This document shows positions 37,205-45,540 of a DNA stretch of 60,153 nt, piece by piece. A program made the translations under genes and the position numbers. Each line of letters begins with the position of its first letter. Within the stretch, counting starts at the first letter, position 1. The DNA comes from Planctomycetota bacterium (lineage in GTDB: Bacteria > Planctomycetota > Phycisphaerae > Phycisphaerales > SM1A02): assembly GCA_022563315.1 (NCBI GenBank), contig JADFNO010000002.1, forward strand, positions 1 through 60,153. The letters run 5' to 3'. The notes beneath the pieces were generated by a model that saw nothing but the letters and a program-made list of their open reading frames with translations, was not told the origin of the DNA and ran no database searches.

Positions 37205-39097
37205 TTAGCGCCGTTGCAGATCGGCGGGAACGTACCACTCACTCGTATACAGTCGAAGCGAACGGCGTTGGACGTTCTTGAAGCGTTGGTCGATGAACGT
37301 GAGGCGCGGGCCGGTGAAGAGGAACGTGTATGGCTGTTCAACGTGCAGGAGCCGGTGGAATTGACGCCACAGCTCCATGCGTGGCTCGTACTCCATCGTT
37401 TGTCTCGCCTGTTCGATGAGTCGATCAGCCTCGTCGTTGACGAAACCGACGATGTTCGAGCCCTGGTCGATGACTTGGCTGGAATGCCACATCGCAAAGG
37501 CGTCGGTCTCGGGGTTGCCGGTCCACGCCATCACGATCATCTCGAAGTCGCGGCTCACAAGGCGCTGCTCGAAGACGGACCATTCCAATTGATCGAGATT
37601 GACCTTGATCCCCGCCTGCTTGAATTGCGCCTGAACATATCGTTGGTAGCGTTCGTGGAGATTGCTACGGGCCGCAAGGAAGTTGATCTGGAACGGCTCG
37701 CGCGCCCCGTCGCCATCGAGATCATTGTCAATCACGCCGTCGCCGTTCGTATCGCTCCACCCCGCTTCGCCCAGGAGTTGCCGGGCGCGATCGGGATCAT
37801 ACGGCCAGGGCTCGATCGTTGTGTCGTACTGATCGGACCCGAAATAGAACGGCCCGGTGACGATGCGCCCAAGCCCGCCGCGCAACGTGTCGATCATCGC
37901 CTGACGATCCAGGAGCATGGTCAACGCTTGACGCACTCGTTTGTCTGCGAACTTCCCAAGGCGAAGGTTGTAACCGAAGAAGTAGTACCCGCGCAAGGGC
38001 GTGTAGTAACTGATCGCCCGACCGCGTTCTTTGAGACGTAGATCATCAGCATAGACGATCCACTGCTCCTCAGTGGGCCCGATGATGTCAGCGTTGCCCG
38101 CCCAGAATTCTTGCAGTTCCGCCAACTCGCCGGTGATGAACCGAAGCACCTGCTTGTTGAGCGCGGGCTTCGGTCCCCAATAGTTCGCGTTGCGCTTCAA
38201 GACGAGCTGCCGGCCTCGATCCCAGGATTCCACCAGCCACGGCCCGGAGCCAACACAAAGATCGCCGATGCGGCTGTTGTACGTTTCCGCCTCGAATTCG
38301 CCGTAGATATGCCGCGGCAGAATCCACAGCAGATTCCCGCAGATTCCCACCGCATCGAAATAAGGACGCTGCATGCGGAATCGAACGGTGTGACGATCCA
38401 GCGCAGCGTAGTCTGCGACGTTGTCCGCAAGCAGACTGCGCGGCATAGGGGCATCGACCCGTTCGTTGAGCACGAGATCCAATGTGAAGATCACGTCATC
38501 GGCCGTGACCGGCTTGCCGTCCGACCAGCGGGCGTTGGGAAACAGATGGAATACGAGTTCCAGGCCGTCGTCGCTCACGATCCACGATCGCGCCAAGCCC
38601 GGGACATAGTGAAACGGCGGGTCGAGGTCACGCCAACACAGTTTCTCGAACACATCGGCATGGATGTCGTTGGCGTAACTGTCGCGCGCGACGAACGGCG
38701 TGAGGGTTGCCGGCTCGGCGTTGCGGATGTGGATGATCGTCCCGCCCGGGGCGAAATCCGCGGGCAACTGTGAATCCGGCGCGGTTTGCCATTGTTGATC
38801 GAGTCCGCGCCGATTGACGGCTGAACTTGGTGAGCTGAAGGTGATGTCCGAAGCAAGGGCTTCAGTGGGGACGGCTGGGAAGCTATCACGAAACATGACG
38901 CGCGCGCCGTCGGTTGGATCGGCAATCGCATGGATCAACTCTTGCAATGTCGCCGCTTGATCTTGCAGCGCCTCTTCGACGCCGGCCAACGCCTCGACCT
39001 CGCGATTCGTCTTGACCATGTTCAAGAACAACAACAGACAAACAACGAGCCCGATCAGCAGGAAGAGAAGGTCCTTGATGGTGAATCGATTAGGCAT
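37205..39097 (-). CDS. Membrane-anchored peptide-binding protein (SBP family 5)
   Basis: A 630-residue extracellular solute-binding protein of family 5 (DppA/OppA). Family marks include PHYVPGLARSW-like FHYVPGLARSWIVSDDGLEL, the RWSDGKPVTADDVIFTLDL segment and the TNGDGVIDNDLDGDG loop. Instead of a cleavable signal or lipobox it has an N-terminal membrane helix (about 8-27) followed by a short coiled coil, so it is probably tethered to the inner membrane. ATG 39097 is used although the frame begins at 39118. Confidence 0.9.
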   Translation of the reverse strand: MPNRFTIKDLLFLLIGLVVCLLLFLNMVKTNREVEALAGVEEALQDQAATLQELIHAIADPTDGARVMFRDSFPAVPTEALASDITFSSPSSAVNRRGLDQQWQTAPDSQLPADFAPGGTIIHIRNAEPATLTPFVARDSYANDIHADVFEKLCWRDLDPPFHYVPGLARSWIVSDDGLELVFHLFPNARWSDGKPVTADDVIFTLDLVLNERVDAPMPRSLLADNVADYAALDRHTVRFRMQRPYFDAVGICGNLLWILPRHIYGEFEAETYNSRIGDLCVGSGPWLVESWDRGRQLVLKRNANYWGPKPALNKQVLRFITGELAELQEFWAGNADIIGPTEEQWIVYADDLRLKERGRAISYYTPLRGYYFFGYNLRLGKFADKRVRQALTMLLDRQAMIDTLRGGLGRIVTGPFYFGSDQYDTTIEPWPYDPDRARQLLGEAGWSDTNGDGVIDNDLDGDGAREPFQINFLAARSNLHERYQRYVQAQFKQAGIKVNLDQLEWSVFEQRLVSRDFEMIVMAWTGNPETDAFAMWHSSQVIDQGSNIVGFVNDEADRLIEQARQTMEYEPRMELWRQFHRLLHVEQPYTFLFTGPRLTFIDQRFKNVQRRSLRLYTSEWYVPADLQRR

Positions 39098-39182
39098 GAC
39101 TTTGAGCGACCTCAGCATAGCGAATCACCACTGAGGGAGGAGAAACCACAGATGAACACAGATGGGAGGAAAATGGGGATGA

Positions 39183-39303
39183 GGGATGAGCCATGCGCCA
39201 TGAGGCGGGAACAGTGAGTGAGAGCCTGCCCGTTTAGCGGGTGACGCGCAGCGTCCCGAGAGCTGCGGAGGAAATGAAACCACAGACGGACACAGATGGG
39301 CGG
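39183..39303. repeat. Composite repeat block, inverted copy
   Basis: The reverse complement of this block follows 34381-34500 module by module with only scattered differences, including the GGGTGACGCGCAGCGTCCCG hairpin core and the decamers. Confidence 0.85.
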
Positions 39304-39352
39304 GATGCGGGATGAGCCATGCGCCATGAGCGATGACAAATCAAGCATAAAG

Positions 39353-39371
39353 CCGCGACCGATGGTCGCGG
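39353..39371. terminator. CCGCGACC-family hairpin, copy 3
   Basis: CCGCGACC and GGTCGCGG pair perfectly around GAT. It lies downstream of the second dppC-like gene on the minus strand, where GGCTTTATG follows. Confidence 0.6.
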
Positions 39372-39545
39372 TCTTTCTTCATTCTCAAGAACTGTGCGTT
39401 GCGGGAGTGTGACTGTGGTTTGGTGAGACCGCGGGTTACGACTGCGCGGCTATTTCGAGGTGTTGCGCCGAGGTAGATTGACCGACAACCGGGCTGATCC
39501 GCTTCCGAATCCGTGTTTATCTGTGTTCATCTGTAGTTTCATTCG

Positions 39546-40547
39546 TTACGCGCGCGTGCGCCATTTGGGGTCGAATGCTTCGCGTAGTCGCTCCCCGAGG
39601 AAGTTCATCGCGACCAACGTCACGGCGATGAACAGGCACGGCCACAGCAACAGCCACCATCGGACCCGCACGATGTTCAGCTCATTGAGCCCGTCGGCGG
39701 CGAGGTTCCCCCAGCTCGGCAGCGGCTCCTTCACCCCGATCCCCAGGAAACTCAGGAACGACTCGGACAGGATCGCGGCGGGAACCGTCAACGTGGCGTA
39801 GACGATGATCGGCCCCATCAGGTTGGGCAGCAGATGATGGACGAACTGGCGGCGAAGCGGCGCGCCGATCGCGCGGCTGGCTTCCATGAACGGTTGCTGC
39901 TTGAGGCTGAGGACCTGGCCGCGGATGACTCGGGCCATGGTGAGCCAACTCACGCCGCCGATGGCGACCAGGAGTGTGACGACGTTGATGAGTTGTCCCA
40001 GCGCGGGGCTGAGATCGCGCCCGGCGCGTTGCAAGAAGCCGTCAGTGGCGACGGCGAGCAACACCACGAGCAGGATGTACGGCAGGCCGAAGAGAACGTC
40101 CACGATGCGCATCATCGTGGCATCGACGCGGCCGCCGAGGTAGGCGGCCGTCGTACCGTAGATCGTGCCGATGAACACCGCGATCGCCGCCGCCGCCAGA
40201 CCGATACCGAGGCTGATCCCGCCTCCGGTCAGACAGCGGATGAACAGATCGCGCCCGAACCGGTCGGTCCCCATGAGATACTTGGGACTGATGCCGTCCT
40301 TGGCGTGCGCTGCGTCCAACCGTTGTCGTTCATCCAACTTGTGCGCAGCCCAGAACGGGGGAAGCAGGGCGTGGTCGAAGTTCCCGGCTTCGTAACGACG
40401 AAGCGAGAGTCCCACCTGCTCGGGCTCGGCGCGGGATTTTCCCAAGGTGTACGGCAACGTGGCCAGACAACCCAGCACCATTACCGCCAGCACACCCGCT
40501 CCGAACAGGCCCATCGCCCGACTCGATCTTTGCCCGCGGCCCGCCAT
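39546..40547 (-). CDS. Second DppC-like permease
   Basis: A 333-residue oligopeptide permease of the DppC type: GTDRFGRDLFIRCLTGG, the EAA loop EASRAIGAPLRRQFVHHLLPN (split EASRAIGAP, FVHHLLPN) and SESFLSFLGIGVKEPLPSWG. It is first in the minus-strand dpp series, separated from the binding-protein gene by 450 bp of repeats. With the other DppC-like protein it gives two C-type permeases for one B-type, so either an alternative heterodimer or a second, now incomplete, transporter. Confidence 0.88.
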   Translation of the reverse strand: MAGRGQRSSRAMGLFGAGVLAVMVLGCLATLPYTLGKSRAEPEQVGLSLRRYEAGNFDHALLPPFWAAHKLDERQRLDAAHAKDGISPKYLMGTDRFGRDLFIRCLTGGGISLGIGLAAAAIAVFIGTIYGTTAAYLGGRVDATMMRIVDVLFGLPYILLVVLLAVATDGFLQRAGRDLSPALGQLINVVTLLVAIGGVSWLTMARVIRGQVLSLKQQPFMEASRAIGAPLRRQFVHHLLPNLMGPIIVYATLTVPAAILSESFLSFLGIGVKEPLPSWGNLAADGLNELNIVRVRWWLLLWPCLFIAVTLVAMNFLGERLREAFDPKWRTRA

Positions 40548-40599
40548 CGTGCGGCCATACTAACGCAGGTCAACGCCACGCGGACCGCCGCCCATTCGG

Positions 40600-40635
40600 C
40601 ATCCAGCCGCACCGGCCCATCCAGCCGCACCGGCC
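40600..40635. repeat. Perfect tandem 18-bp duplication
   Basis: CATCCAGCCGCACCGGCC occurs twice head to tail in the gap between divergent genes. It may be a simple slippage product. Confidence 0.85.
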
Positions 40636-40749
40636 GATCCAACCCCTGGCCCGGGATGGTATAACAGTGCCGCAGGCTGCCGGCCGAGCGTCGGCCGATC
40701 ATGGCCCGTGCCGTATCACCTTCGGGAGAGGAAACAGGAGTCAAAGGAC

Positions 40750-41382
40750 ATGAGAATCAACAAGAACATTGCCGGGGTGGCCGCGATTGCGGCGGTAGCG
40801 TTCACAGTAGGTCGCCTCGGATTACCACTTGGTAATCAATCAACGGCGGTAGCACAAGACCAGGGCGAGATGAAGATGACGCCCGAGATGGAAGCCGGAA
40901 TGAAGGCGTCCACACCGGGCCAACATCATCGGTATCTTGAAGCCCTCGTTGGCGATTTCGCAGCGGATGTGAAGATATGGATGACCCCGGATAGCGAGCC
41001 GATGCAGTTCAATGGAACCGTGAGCCGTGAGTGGGTCTTGGACGGCCACTTCATTAAGGAGACCATCAAGGCCGACAGTGATATGGGGCCATTCAAAGCG
41101 ATCAGTTACATCGGCTACAACAACATCGATGGTCAATACGAGTCAATCTGGTTGGAGAACACCTCCACCGCAATCACCTCCGGCTCGGGGACGTACAATC
41201 CGGCGACGAAGACACTGTCTATGATGGGCAAGCATCGAGACCCAACGACCGGCCACCTCATCACCACCTGGAACAAGATCGATCTAAGCGATCCGTATCG
41301 TCAAACGGGAACCGGCTACCAGATTGGCGATGATGGCAAGGAGTTCAAGAACTTCGAAGGCGTCTTTGTGCGCAAGCAGTAA
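40750..41382 (+). CDS. DUF1579 family exported protein
   Basis: A 210-residue protein with a signal-like N-terminus (hydrophobic INKNIAGVAAIAAVAFTVG) and a DUF1579 lipocalin-like domain: GQHHRYLEALVGDFAADVKIW, quoted as HHRYLEALVGDF, then SREWVLDGHFIKETIK, ISYIGYNNIDGQYESIW and a final FEGVFVRKQ. AGGAG lies nine bases before ATG 40750. The family's function is not known. Confidence 0.85.
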   Translation: MRINKNIAGVAAIAAVAFTVGRLGLPLGNQSTAVAQDQGEMKMTPEMEAGMKASTPGQHHRYLEALVGDFAADVKIWMTPDSEPMQFNGTVSREWVLDGHFIKETIKADSDMGPFKAISYIGYNNIDGQYESIWLENTSTAITSGSGTYNPATKTLSMMGKHRDPTTGHLITTWNKIDLSDPYRQTGTGYQIGDDGKEFKNFEGVFVRKQ

Positions 41383-41414
41383 AACACTGCCGACCGACAT
41401 CCCAAGGTTTCATC

Positions 41415-41444
41415 AAGCCGCGACCATCCATCGCGGCTTTTTGT
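41415..41444 (+). terminator. Intrinsic terminator after the DUF1579 gene (hairpin family copy 4)
   Basis: AAGCCGCGA and TCGCGGCTT pair perfectly around CCATCCA and run into TTT. Sequence resembles the other CCGCGACC hairpins of the window. Confidence 0.85.
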
Positions 41445-41452
41445 TTCGAATG

Positions 41453-41590
41453 CTAAGTAACTATCTCAAAACCGGTGGCACGGGCATCTTGCCCGTGCAA
41501 ACGTCTCGCCGTGCACGCGTAGCGTCATCATGAAGCGTACGGGCAGGATGCCCGTACCACCGCAACTAGGGTTCTGAGATAGTTTCTAAG
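41453..41590. mobile_element. MITE-like element with inverted ends
   Basis: About 15-bp inverted ends, TAACTATCTCAAAAC left and GTTCTGAGATAGTTT right, match at 13 positions and are each bordered by CTAAG, which could be a 5-bp target duplication. Inside are GGTGGCACGGGC and GCCCGTACCACC arms. At 138 bp it has no coding capacity. A relative lies at 6634-6735. Confidence 0.7.
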
Positions 41591-41645
41591 GCGTTCCGCT
41601 GCGGCCTCGTGCACCATGCCCGAGGGGCGGTTGGCGCAGCAGAAA

Positions 41646-41669
41646 ACGGCCGCCATGGGTGGCGGCCGT
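41646..41669 (-). terminator. Intrinsic terminator of the minus-strand basic protein gene
   Basis: ACGGCCGCCA pairs perfectly with TGGCGGCCGT around TGGG, and on the minus strand is followed by TTTTC. Confidence 0.8.
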
Positions 41670-41726
41670 CATTATCGAACTCTCCAAAAACCCGCTCGGT
41701 TGATGGACCCGGCTGGGAACTTCGCG

Positions 41727-42647
41727 TCAGCGCTTTCGCTTGATCTCACGACGCAGTTTTTCAAACTCACGGTCGGCATCTTCAGGCTTGATGGTGCGGT
41801 CGGCCTGTTCCTTCGCATCTTGACGCGAAAGACCTCGATAGACGCGCGAAGCTCGTCTCTTTTGATCGGGGCGCTCATCCCGCTTGTCGGTTACGCGGTG
41901 ACGCCGCTCCACAGACTGGCGATCGTGTTGACCTTTATCGCCCGATCTCGCACCGTCATGTGGACCCTCATTCCGACCCTCGCGACTGAGACGTCGAGCC
42001 TCATGATGCCGACTCGCAACGCCCTCGCGCTTCGTGGCGCGCTGCTGATGAGATTTGTGCTGATCATCAGCAACTTCATGACGCTGACTTGCGCGACGTT
42101 TATCGGCATCTCGATGATCTTTCACTGCTTCGTCTCGCCGCTGGACATGAGCCTTTCGTTGCTCCTGTCGACGCTCGACGTGGCGTTCCGACGCTTCCGC
42201 TCGGCGCTCTGCCTCACGCTCGCGAGCCTCACGGTGTCGCTCCACAGTTCGCTCATGAGATTTCAGTTCCGCTTTGACGTGCGTGGAGCGCGCACGATGC
42301 TTGCTCAGCAGCTCGTCAACGTGCGCCTTGTGCGACGCATTCATTTGAGCGCGCCGCTCGTGCAGCAACTTGACATGGCCCTCGCCCAGATGCTCCATGA
42401 GCCGCTCAATTTCACCGGCTCGCGCGAGGCGGCCATGCTCCATCGCCAGCTGATGCAGACGCATGAGACGCGCGTGCCGATGGCGAAAAAGTCCTTCCGA
42501 CTCGAGAACCGCGTCGTACGAAGCGCTCTTCTCAACACTATGTTTAGCCGATGCCCCGGCCGTTTGATCAGCCGCCGCCGCAGTGGGCAAGCCCATCGTC
42601 GTCCACAGCATCGCCGCGGCAAGCAAAACAAGTTGCGTGATCCTCAT
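41727..42647 (-). CDS. Secreted Arg/His/Glu-rich helical protein
   Basis: A 306-residue protein with a clear signal peptide (MRITQLVLLAAAMLWTTM through an AAAA-DQ cleavage region) and a low-complexity, almost entirely charged body rich in Arg, His and Glu, predicted as one long helix. GGAGG lies before ATG 42647, and a terminator follows the stop. The longer plus-strand frame over the same DNA lacks a signal and ribosome site and is a shadow. No family assigned; the His content might bind metal. Confidence 0.65.
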   Translation of the reverse strand: MRITQLVLLAAAMLWTTMGLPTAAAADQTAGASAKHSVEKSASYDAVLESEGLFRHRHARLMRLHQLAMEHGRLARAGEIERLMEHLGEGHVKLLHERRAQMNASHKAHVDELLSKHRARSTHVKAELKSHERTVERHREAREREAERRAEASERHVERRQEQRKAHVQRRDEAVKDHRDADKRRASQRHEVADDQHKSHQQRATKREGVASRHHEARRLSREGRNEGPHDGARSGDKGQHDRQSVERRHRVTDKRDERPDQKRRASRVYRGLSRQDAKEQADRTIKPEDADREFEKLRREIKRKR

Positions 42648-42838
42648 CCTCGATCCCTCCGTTCATCAAGGTTGCACTCAACGACCCGCCGTGCAGCTCC
42701 CGCCTGCATCCGGCGCCGGGTTCTCGGACGAACGAACTTCGCCCGGCCGAGCACAACTTGTGTAACGTCGGAATCCGGGGCGAGCGAATCAAGGCGGTTC
42801 AGGCGGCGCTCATAGAGAGCTAGACGAACCCACGCCAT
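42644..42838 (-). CDS. Small ORF coupled to the basic secreted protein
   Basis: A 64-residue basic ORF (MAWVRLALYERRLNRLDSLA at the start). GAGGGG lies close upstream of ATG 42838, and its TGA overlaps the next ATG as ATGA. These two signs support translation; no family is recognised and codon evidence is weak. The frame is open further upstream to 43015. The rest of 42839-43050 shows nothing. Confidence 0.35.
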   Translation of the reverse strand: MAWVRLALYERRLNRLDSLAPDSDVTQVVLGRAKFVRPRTRRRMQAGAARRVVECNLDERRDRG

Positions 42839-43053
42839 CCAACCCCTCGGGATTCGCCAGTCTGACAGCGACCAGACGCCGGGGTGGGTTATCAGCCCCC
42901 GGCCACCCCCTCGTGAGAAGCGCATCCCCAGCCGATTCTCACCCCCACGATGCGATTCTTCTTGCCTCAGGCGACATCCTCGTCGGCAAGTGGGCGCCCA
43001 TCGGACGGATAACACGGTTGCGAAAGATGGAAACGGGACGGCTATGAATGAAG

Positions 43054-43077
43054 AAACGCGACCACTGGTCGCGGCTT
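43054..43077 (-). terminator. Terminator after nuoI (hairpin family copy 5)
   Basis: CGCGACC and GGTCGCG pair around ACT; on the minus strand the stem is followed by TTTCTTC, suitable for terminating nuoI. Confidence 0.7.
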
Positions 43078-43104
43078 TACACTCGATGCCTCGGCGCCTT
43101 CTTC

Positions 43105-43662
43105 TTACATCGGCTTCTCGTCGATGGTGCGGTCGAACACCTCCAGCAGCTTCGTCTTATCGAAGATCATCTCCTGGCGGGTCATGCCGGTGATCTCGTA
43201 GTGCGGCGTCAACTCAATCGCGTCGCACGGGCACGCTTCCTCGCACATGCCGCAATAGATGCACCGCAGCTCGTCGATATCAAACTGCTTGGGGTATTTC
43301 TCGCGATCCTCCCACGGCGATTCCTCAGCAACGATGTGAATACAGTCGGCGGGGCAGGCGGTCGCGCACAGGAAACAGGCGACGCAGCGGACTCGACCGT
43401 CCTCATCGCGATTCAACCGATGCACGCCTCGGAATGTCTCGCGGTACTGCCCGCCCTCCTCCACCGGTCGATCGTCGCGCTTTTCTTCGGGGTATTGAAC
43501 GACCCAGATGTTCTTCTTGTTCTTGCCGGCGCGCCAGAAGTTCTGGAACAGGTGGCGCATCGTCGTGCCGAGACCCTTGACCACAGCCGGGACGAACAAC
43601 CCCTCGGTCCGATTGAGCTTGGTGGGCGTAACGTCGATGATGTCGCGGTCGGCGATGGGCAT
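43105..43662 (-). CDS. nuoI: NADH-quinone oxidoreductase subunit I
   Basis: A 185-residue two-[4Fe-4S] ferredoxin-like subunit of complex I. Both cluster motifs are complete: CVACFLCATACP and CIYCGMCEEACP, each followed by the partner-cluster Cys-Pro. The N-terminal PAVVKGLGTTMRHLFQNFW helix is typical of NuoI. ATG 43662 is chosen because the upstream extension has no similarity. No other nuo gene is adjacent, so it is detached from a complex I operon. Confidence 0.9.
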   Translation of the reverse strand: MPIADRDIIDVTPTKLNRTEGLFVPAVVKGLGTTMRHLFQNFWRAGKNKKNIWVVQYPEEKRDDRPVEEGGQYRETFRGVHRLNRDEDGRVRCVACFLCATACPADCIHIVAEESPWEDREKYPKQFDIDELRCIYCGMCEEACPCDAIELTPHYEITGMTRQEMIFDKTKLLEVFDRTIDEKPM

Positions 43663-43738
43663 GGGTCTGAGGTTGAGCAATAGTAGCTGGTCAATAGATC
43701 GGCTGCGCGGTCGGCGTCGGATTGGTATAACCCAGGCT

Positions 43739-44059
43739 GTGGACACGGCCAAGATTCCAAACCAAGACCATCTGGAAAGCGAGATACGCGTTGGGTGGCG
43801 GATGGCGGGGCTGGGCATGGAGGTGTCGTTTCAGGTCGCGGCCGGCGCTCTGTTGGGATGGGGATTCGACCAATGGCGAGGCACCAGCCCCAAGGGGATG
43901 CTGACCGGCTCGCTCATCGGGATCGTGGTGGCGATGTGGAGCCTCATCAGAGGGGCGCTCAAGCTCAATCGAATGCTCGATGAGCAGCATCCGACCAAGG
44001 GCCGGGGTCGGCCGCTTCCACCGGAGGAAGACGACAACGGCGACTGGACGAATGACTAG
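43739..44059 (+). CDS. AtpZ/AtpI-type ATP synthase accessory protein
   Basis: A two-helix protein of the AtpZ group that precedes F0 genes: GMEVSFQVAAGALLGWGFDQW followed by GMLTGSLIGIVVAMWSLIRGA (quoted as two parts GALLGWGFDQW and GSLIGIVVAMWSL). The start is uncertain: GTG 43739 gives 106 residues, ATG 43802 gives 85. Its last eight bases overlap the next gene. It is divergent from nuoI. Confidence 0.75.
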   Translation: MDTAKIPNQDHLESEIRVGWRMAGLGMEVSFQVAAGALLGWGFDQWRGTSPKGMLTGSLIGIVVAMWSLIRGALKLNRMLDEQHPTKGRGRPLPPEEDDNGDWTND

Positions 44060-44477
44060 CCCCGCACCGGCGACGAAGGAGCCGATCATCGCCCTTCCGA
44101 TCGGACGGATGGTGGGGTCGATCGTTGGGCTGTCGGGGCTGACGTATGTCGGGTGGCTGGCCGTGGTCTGGCTGGGCGGGTTCGGCATCGATGCGGTCGC
44201 GGCGGGTCTGGCGGGATCGGCGTTGGTCGCAGCAGTGGGCGTCGCCGCGGCGCTGCTGATGCGCCCGTGGCGGCCTCGGCCGGTGAGCTCGTGGATGACG
44301 TGGTGGCTGGCGGGGATCGTGGGACGATTGCTGGTCACCCCAGTCGTGGCCTACCTGCTATACTCCGCGACTTCGCTCAGCGGGACCCCGCTGCTGCTGT
44401 CGGTTGCCACAACGTACGTGATCGTCCAGTGCGGCGAAGCGGCGGTCTTGGCCCTGCACATCAAGCGCGTCACCTGA
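44052..44477 (+). CDS. AtpI-like membrane protein
   Basis: A 141-residue protein with four predicted membrane helices, placed between atpZ and atpB where AtpI (Mg import/c-ring assembly factor) is normally encoded. Sequence similarity to AtpI is weak, so the call rests on position, topology and size. ATG 44052 overlaps the upstream stop. Confidence 0.6.
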   Translation: MTSPAPATKEPIIALPIGRMVGSIVGLSGLTYVGWLAVVWLGGFGIDAVAAGLAGSALVAAVGVAAALLMRPWRPRPVSSWMTWWLAGIVGRLLVTPVVAYLLYSATSLSGTPLLLSVATTYVIVQCGEAAVLALHIKRVT

Positions 44478-44513
44478 GCCGCACGCTTCAACGAACTTAG
44501 GCAGCACTCGCAG

Positions 44514-45443
44514 ATGTATTTTCTCGCCTCCGGCGACCCAACCGAACACGTCAAGGATGTCGTTTTGTGGGCGACCGCCGACGGGACCCCCCTTCTGACC
44601 ATGCACATGGTCACGATCGTCGTCGTCACGGCTGTGTTCGTATTGGCGATGATGAAGGTCGCCAAGTCGATCGCGACCGGTCCTGAATCTGACGGCAACG
44701 AGCGCTATATCACCAAGGGCCGGTTCAGCCAGATGATCGAGACGATGGTGATTTATCTGCGTGATGAGATGCTCGAGCCCGTGCTGGGCAAAGCAAATAC
44801 GAAGCGGTATCTGCCGTACCTGATGACGGTGTTCTTTTTCATCCTCTTCAATAATCTCGTCGGCCTCATCCCGATTCTTGACATGACGCGTCTCGTGTTC
44901 GGTCGCGACACGACGACATGGTTCGGCGGGACGGCCACCGCCAACATCATGGTGACCGGCGCGTTGGCGTCCCTCTCCTTCCTTCTGATCCAGATCCACG
45001 GCTTCCGCGAGCTGGGATTCAAGGGGTGGGCGGCGCACCTGACCGGCGGACTCATCGATGAGCCGTGGTACATCTGGCCGGTGATGTTGATCGTAGTACC
45101 GGTCGAGCTGGTCGGTCACCTCATCAAGCCGATGGCGCTGGCGATTCGACTGTTTGCGAACATGGTTGCCGGGCATACACTGATGGCGGTACTGCTGGGT
45201 TTCGGCGCCGCGGCGGCGAAGGGTGGGTCGGGGGTGTTTGGTATCGGAGCTATTACACTGGTCAGTGGCGTTGCCGCTGTGCTGGTTACATTCCTTGAAC
45301 TGTTCGTCGCCTTCCTCCAGGCGTTTATCTTTATGTTCCTGACTGCGGTGTTCATGAGCCTTCTGTCGTACCATGATGAAGATCATGAGCATGAACACGA
45401 CGAAGAACCAGCATTGGAGGCGGCGGCAGGGTCGATCGGTTGA
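44514..45443 (+). CDS. atpB: ATP synthase F0 subunit a
   Basis: A 309-residue subunit a. The essential arginine is in MALAIRLFANMVAGH, preceded by PVELVGHLIKP; the amphipathic helix pair and final LQAFIFMFLTAVFM are typical. The tail is rich in His, Asp and Glu (HDEDHEHEHDEE), unusual and possibly metal-binding. It forms the proton half-channels with the c-ring. Confidence 0.95.
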   Translation: MYFLASGDPTEHVKDVVLWATADGTPLLTMHMVTIVVVTAVFVLAMMKVAKSIATGPESDGNERYITKGRFSQMIETMVIYLRDEMLEPVLGKANTKRYLPYLMTVFFFILFNNLVGLIPILDMTRLVFGRDTTTWFGGTATANIMVTGALASLSFLLIQIHGFRELGFKGWAAHLTGGLIDEPWYIWPVMLIVVPVELVGHLIKPMALAIRLFANMVAGHTLMAVLLGFGAAAAKGGSGVFGIGAITLVSGVAAVLVTFLELFVAFLQAFIFMFLTAVFMSLLSYHDEDHEHEHDEEPALEAAAGSIG

Positions 45444-45540
45444 TGAGTAGTCGGCGTGAGCGTGGGATACGCTGGCTGATCGAAACGCAAACGGAAATCG
45501 TGACGCGTGCCCACAGCGTTGCCAGGAGAGTCGATCTCAA

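Larger units (their letters stand above)
39119..39545. repeat. Repeat-rich spacer upstream of the dpp genes
   Basis: No gene. It holds an AAACCACAGATGAACACAG tract (39143-39165), the inverted composite block (39183-39303), a second GATGAGCCATGCGCCATGAG copy (39311-39330), a CCGCGACC hairpin (39353-39371) and a decamer tract (39512-39545) abutting the stop of the second dppC-like gene. The stretch 39380-39510 shows nothing recognisable. Confidence 0.85.

Noticed and set aside
34381-39545. Possible CRISPR array from the repeated decamers
   Set aside because: The units are about 10 bp with no unique spacers of constant length, and no cas gene is near.
40708-40749. Upstream extension of the DUF1579 gene
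   Set aside because: The extra 14 residues precede the ribosome-binding site at 40736-40740 and lengthen an otherwise normal signal sequence.
41616-42815. 399-codon plus-strand ORF
   Set aside because: It overlaps the minus-strand gene that has a signal peptide, ribosome site and terminator; the plus frame has none of these and unusual composition.
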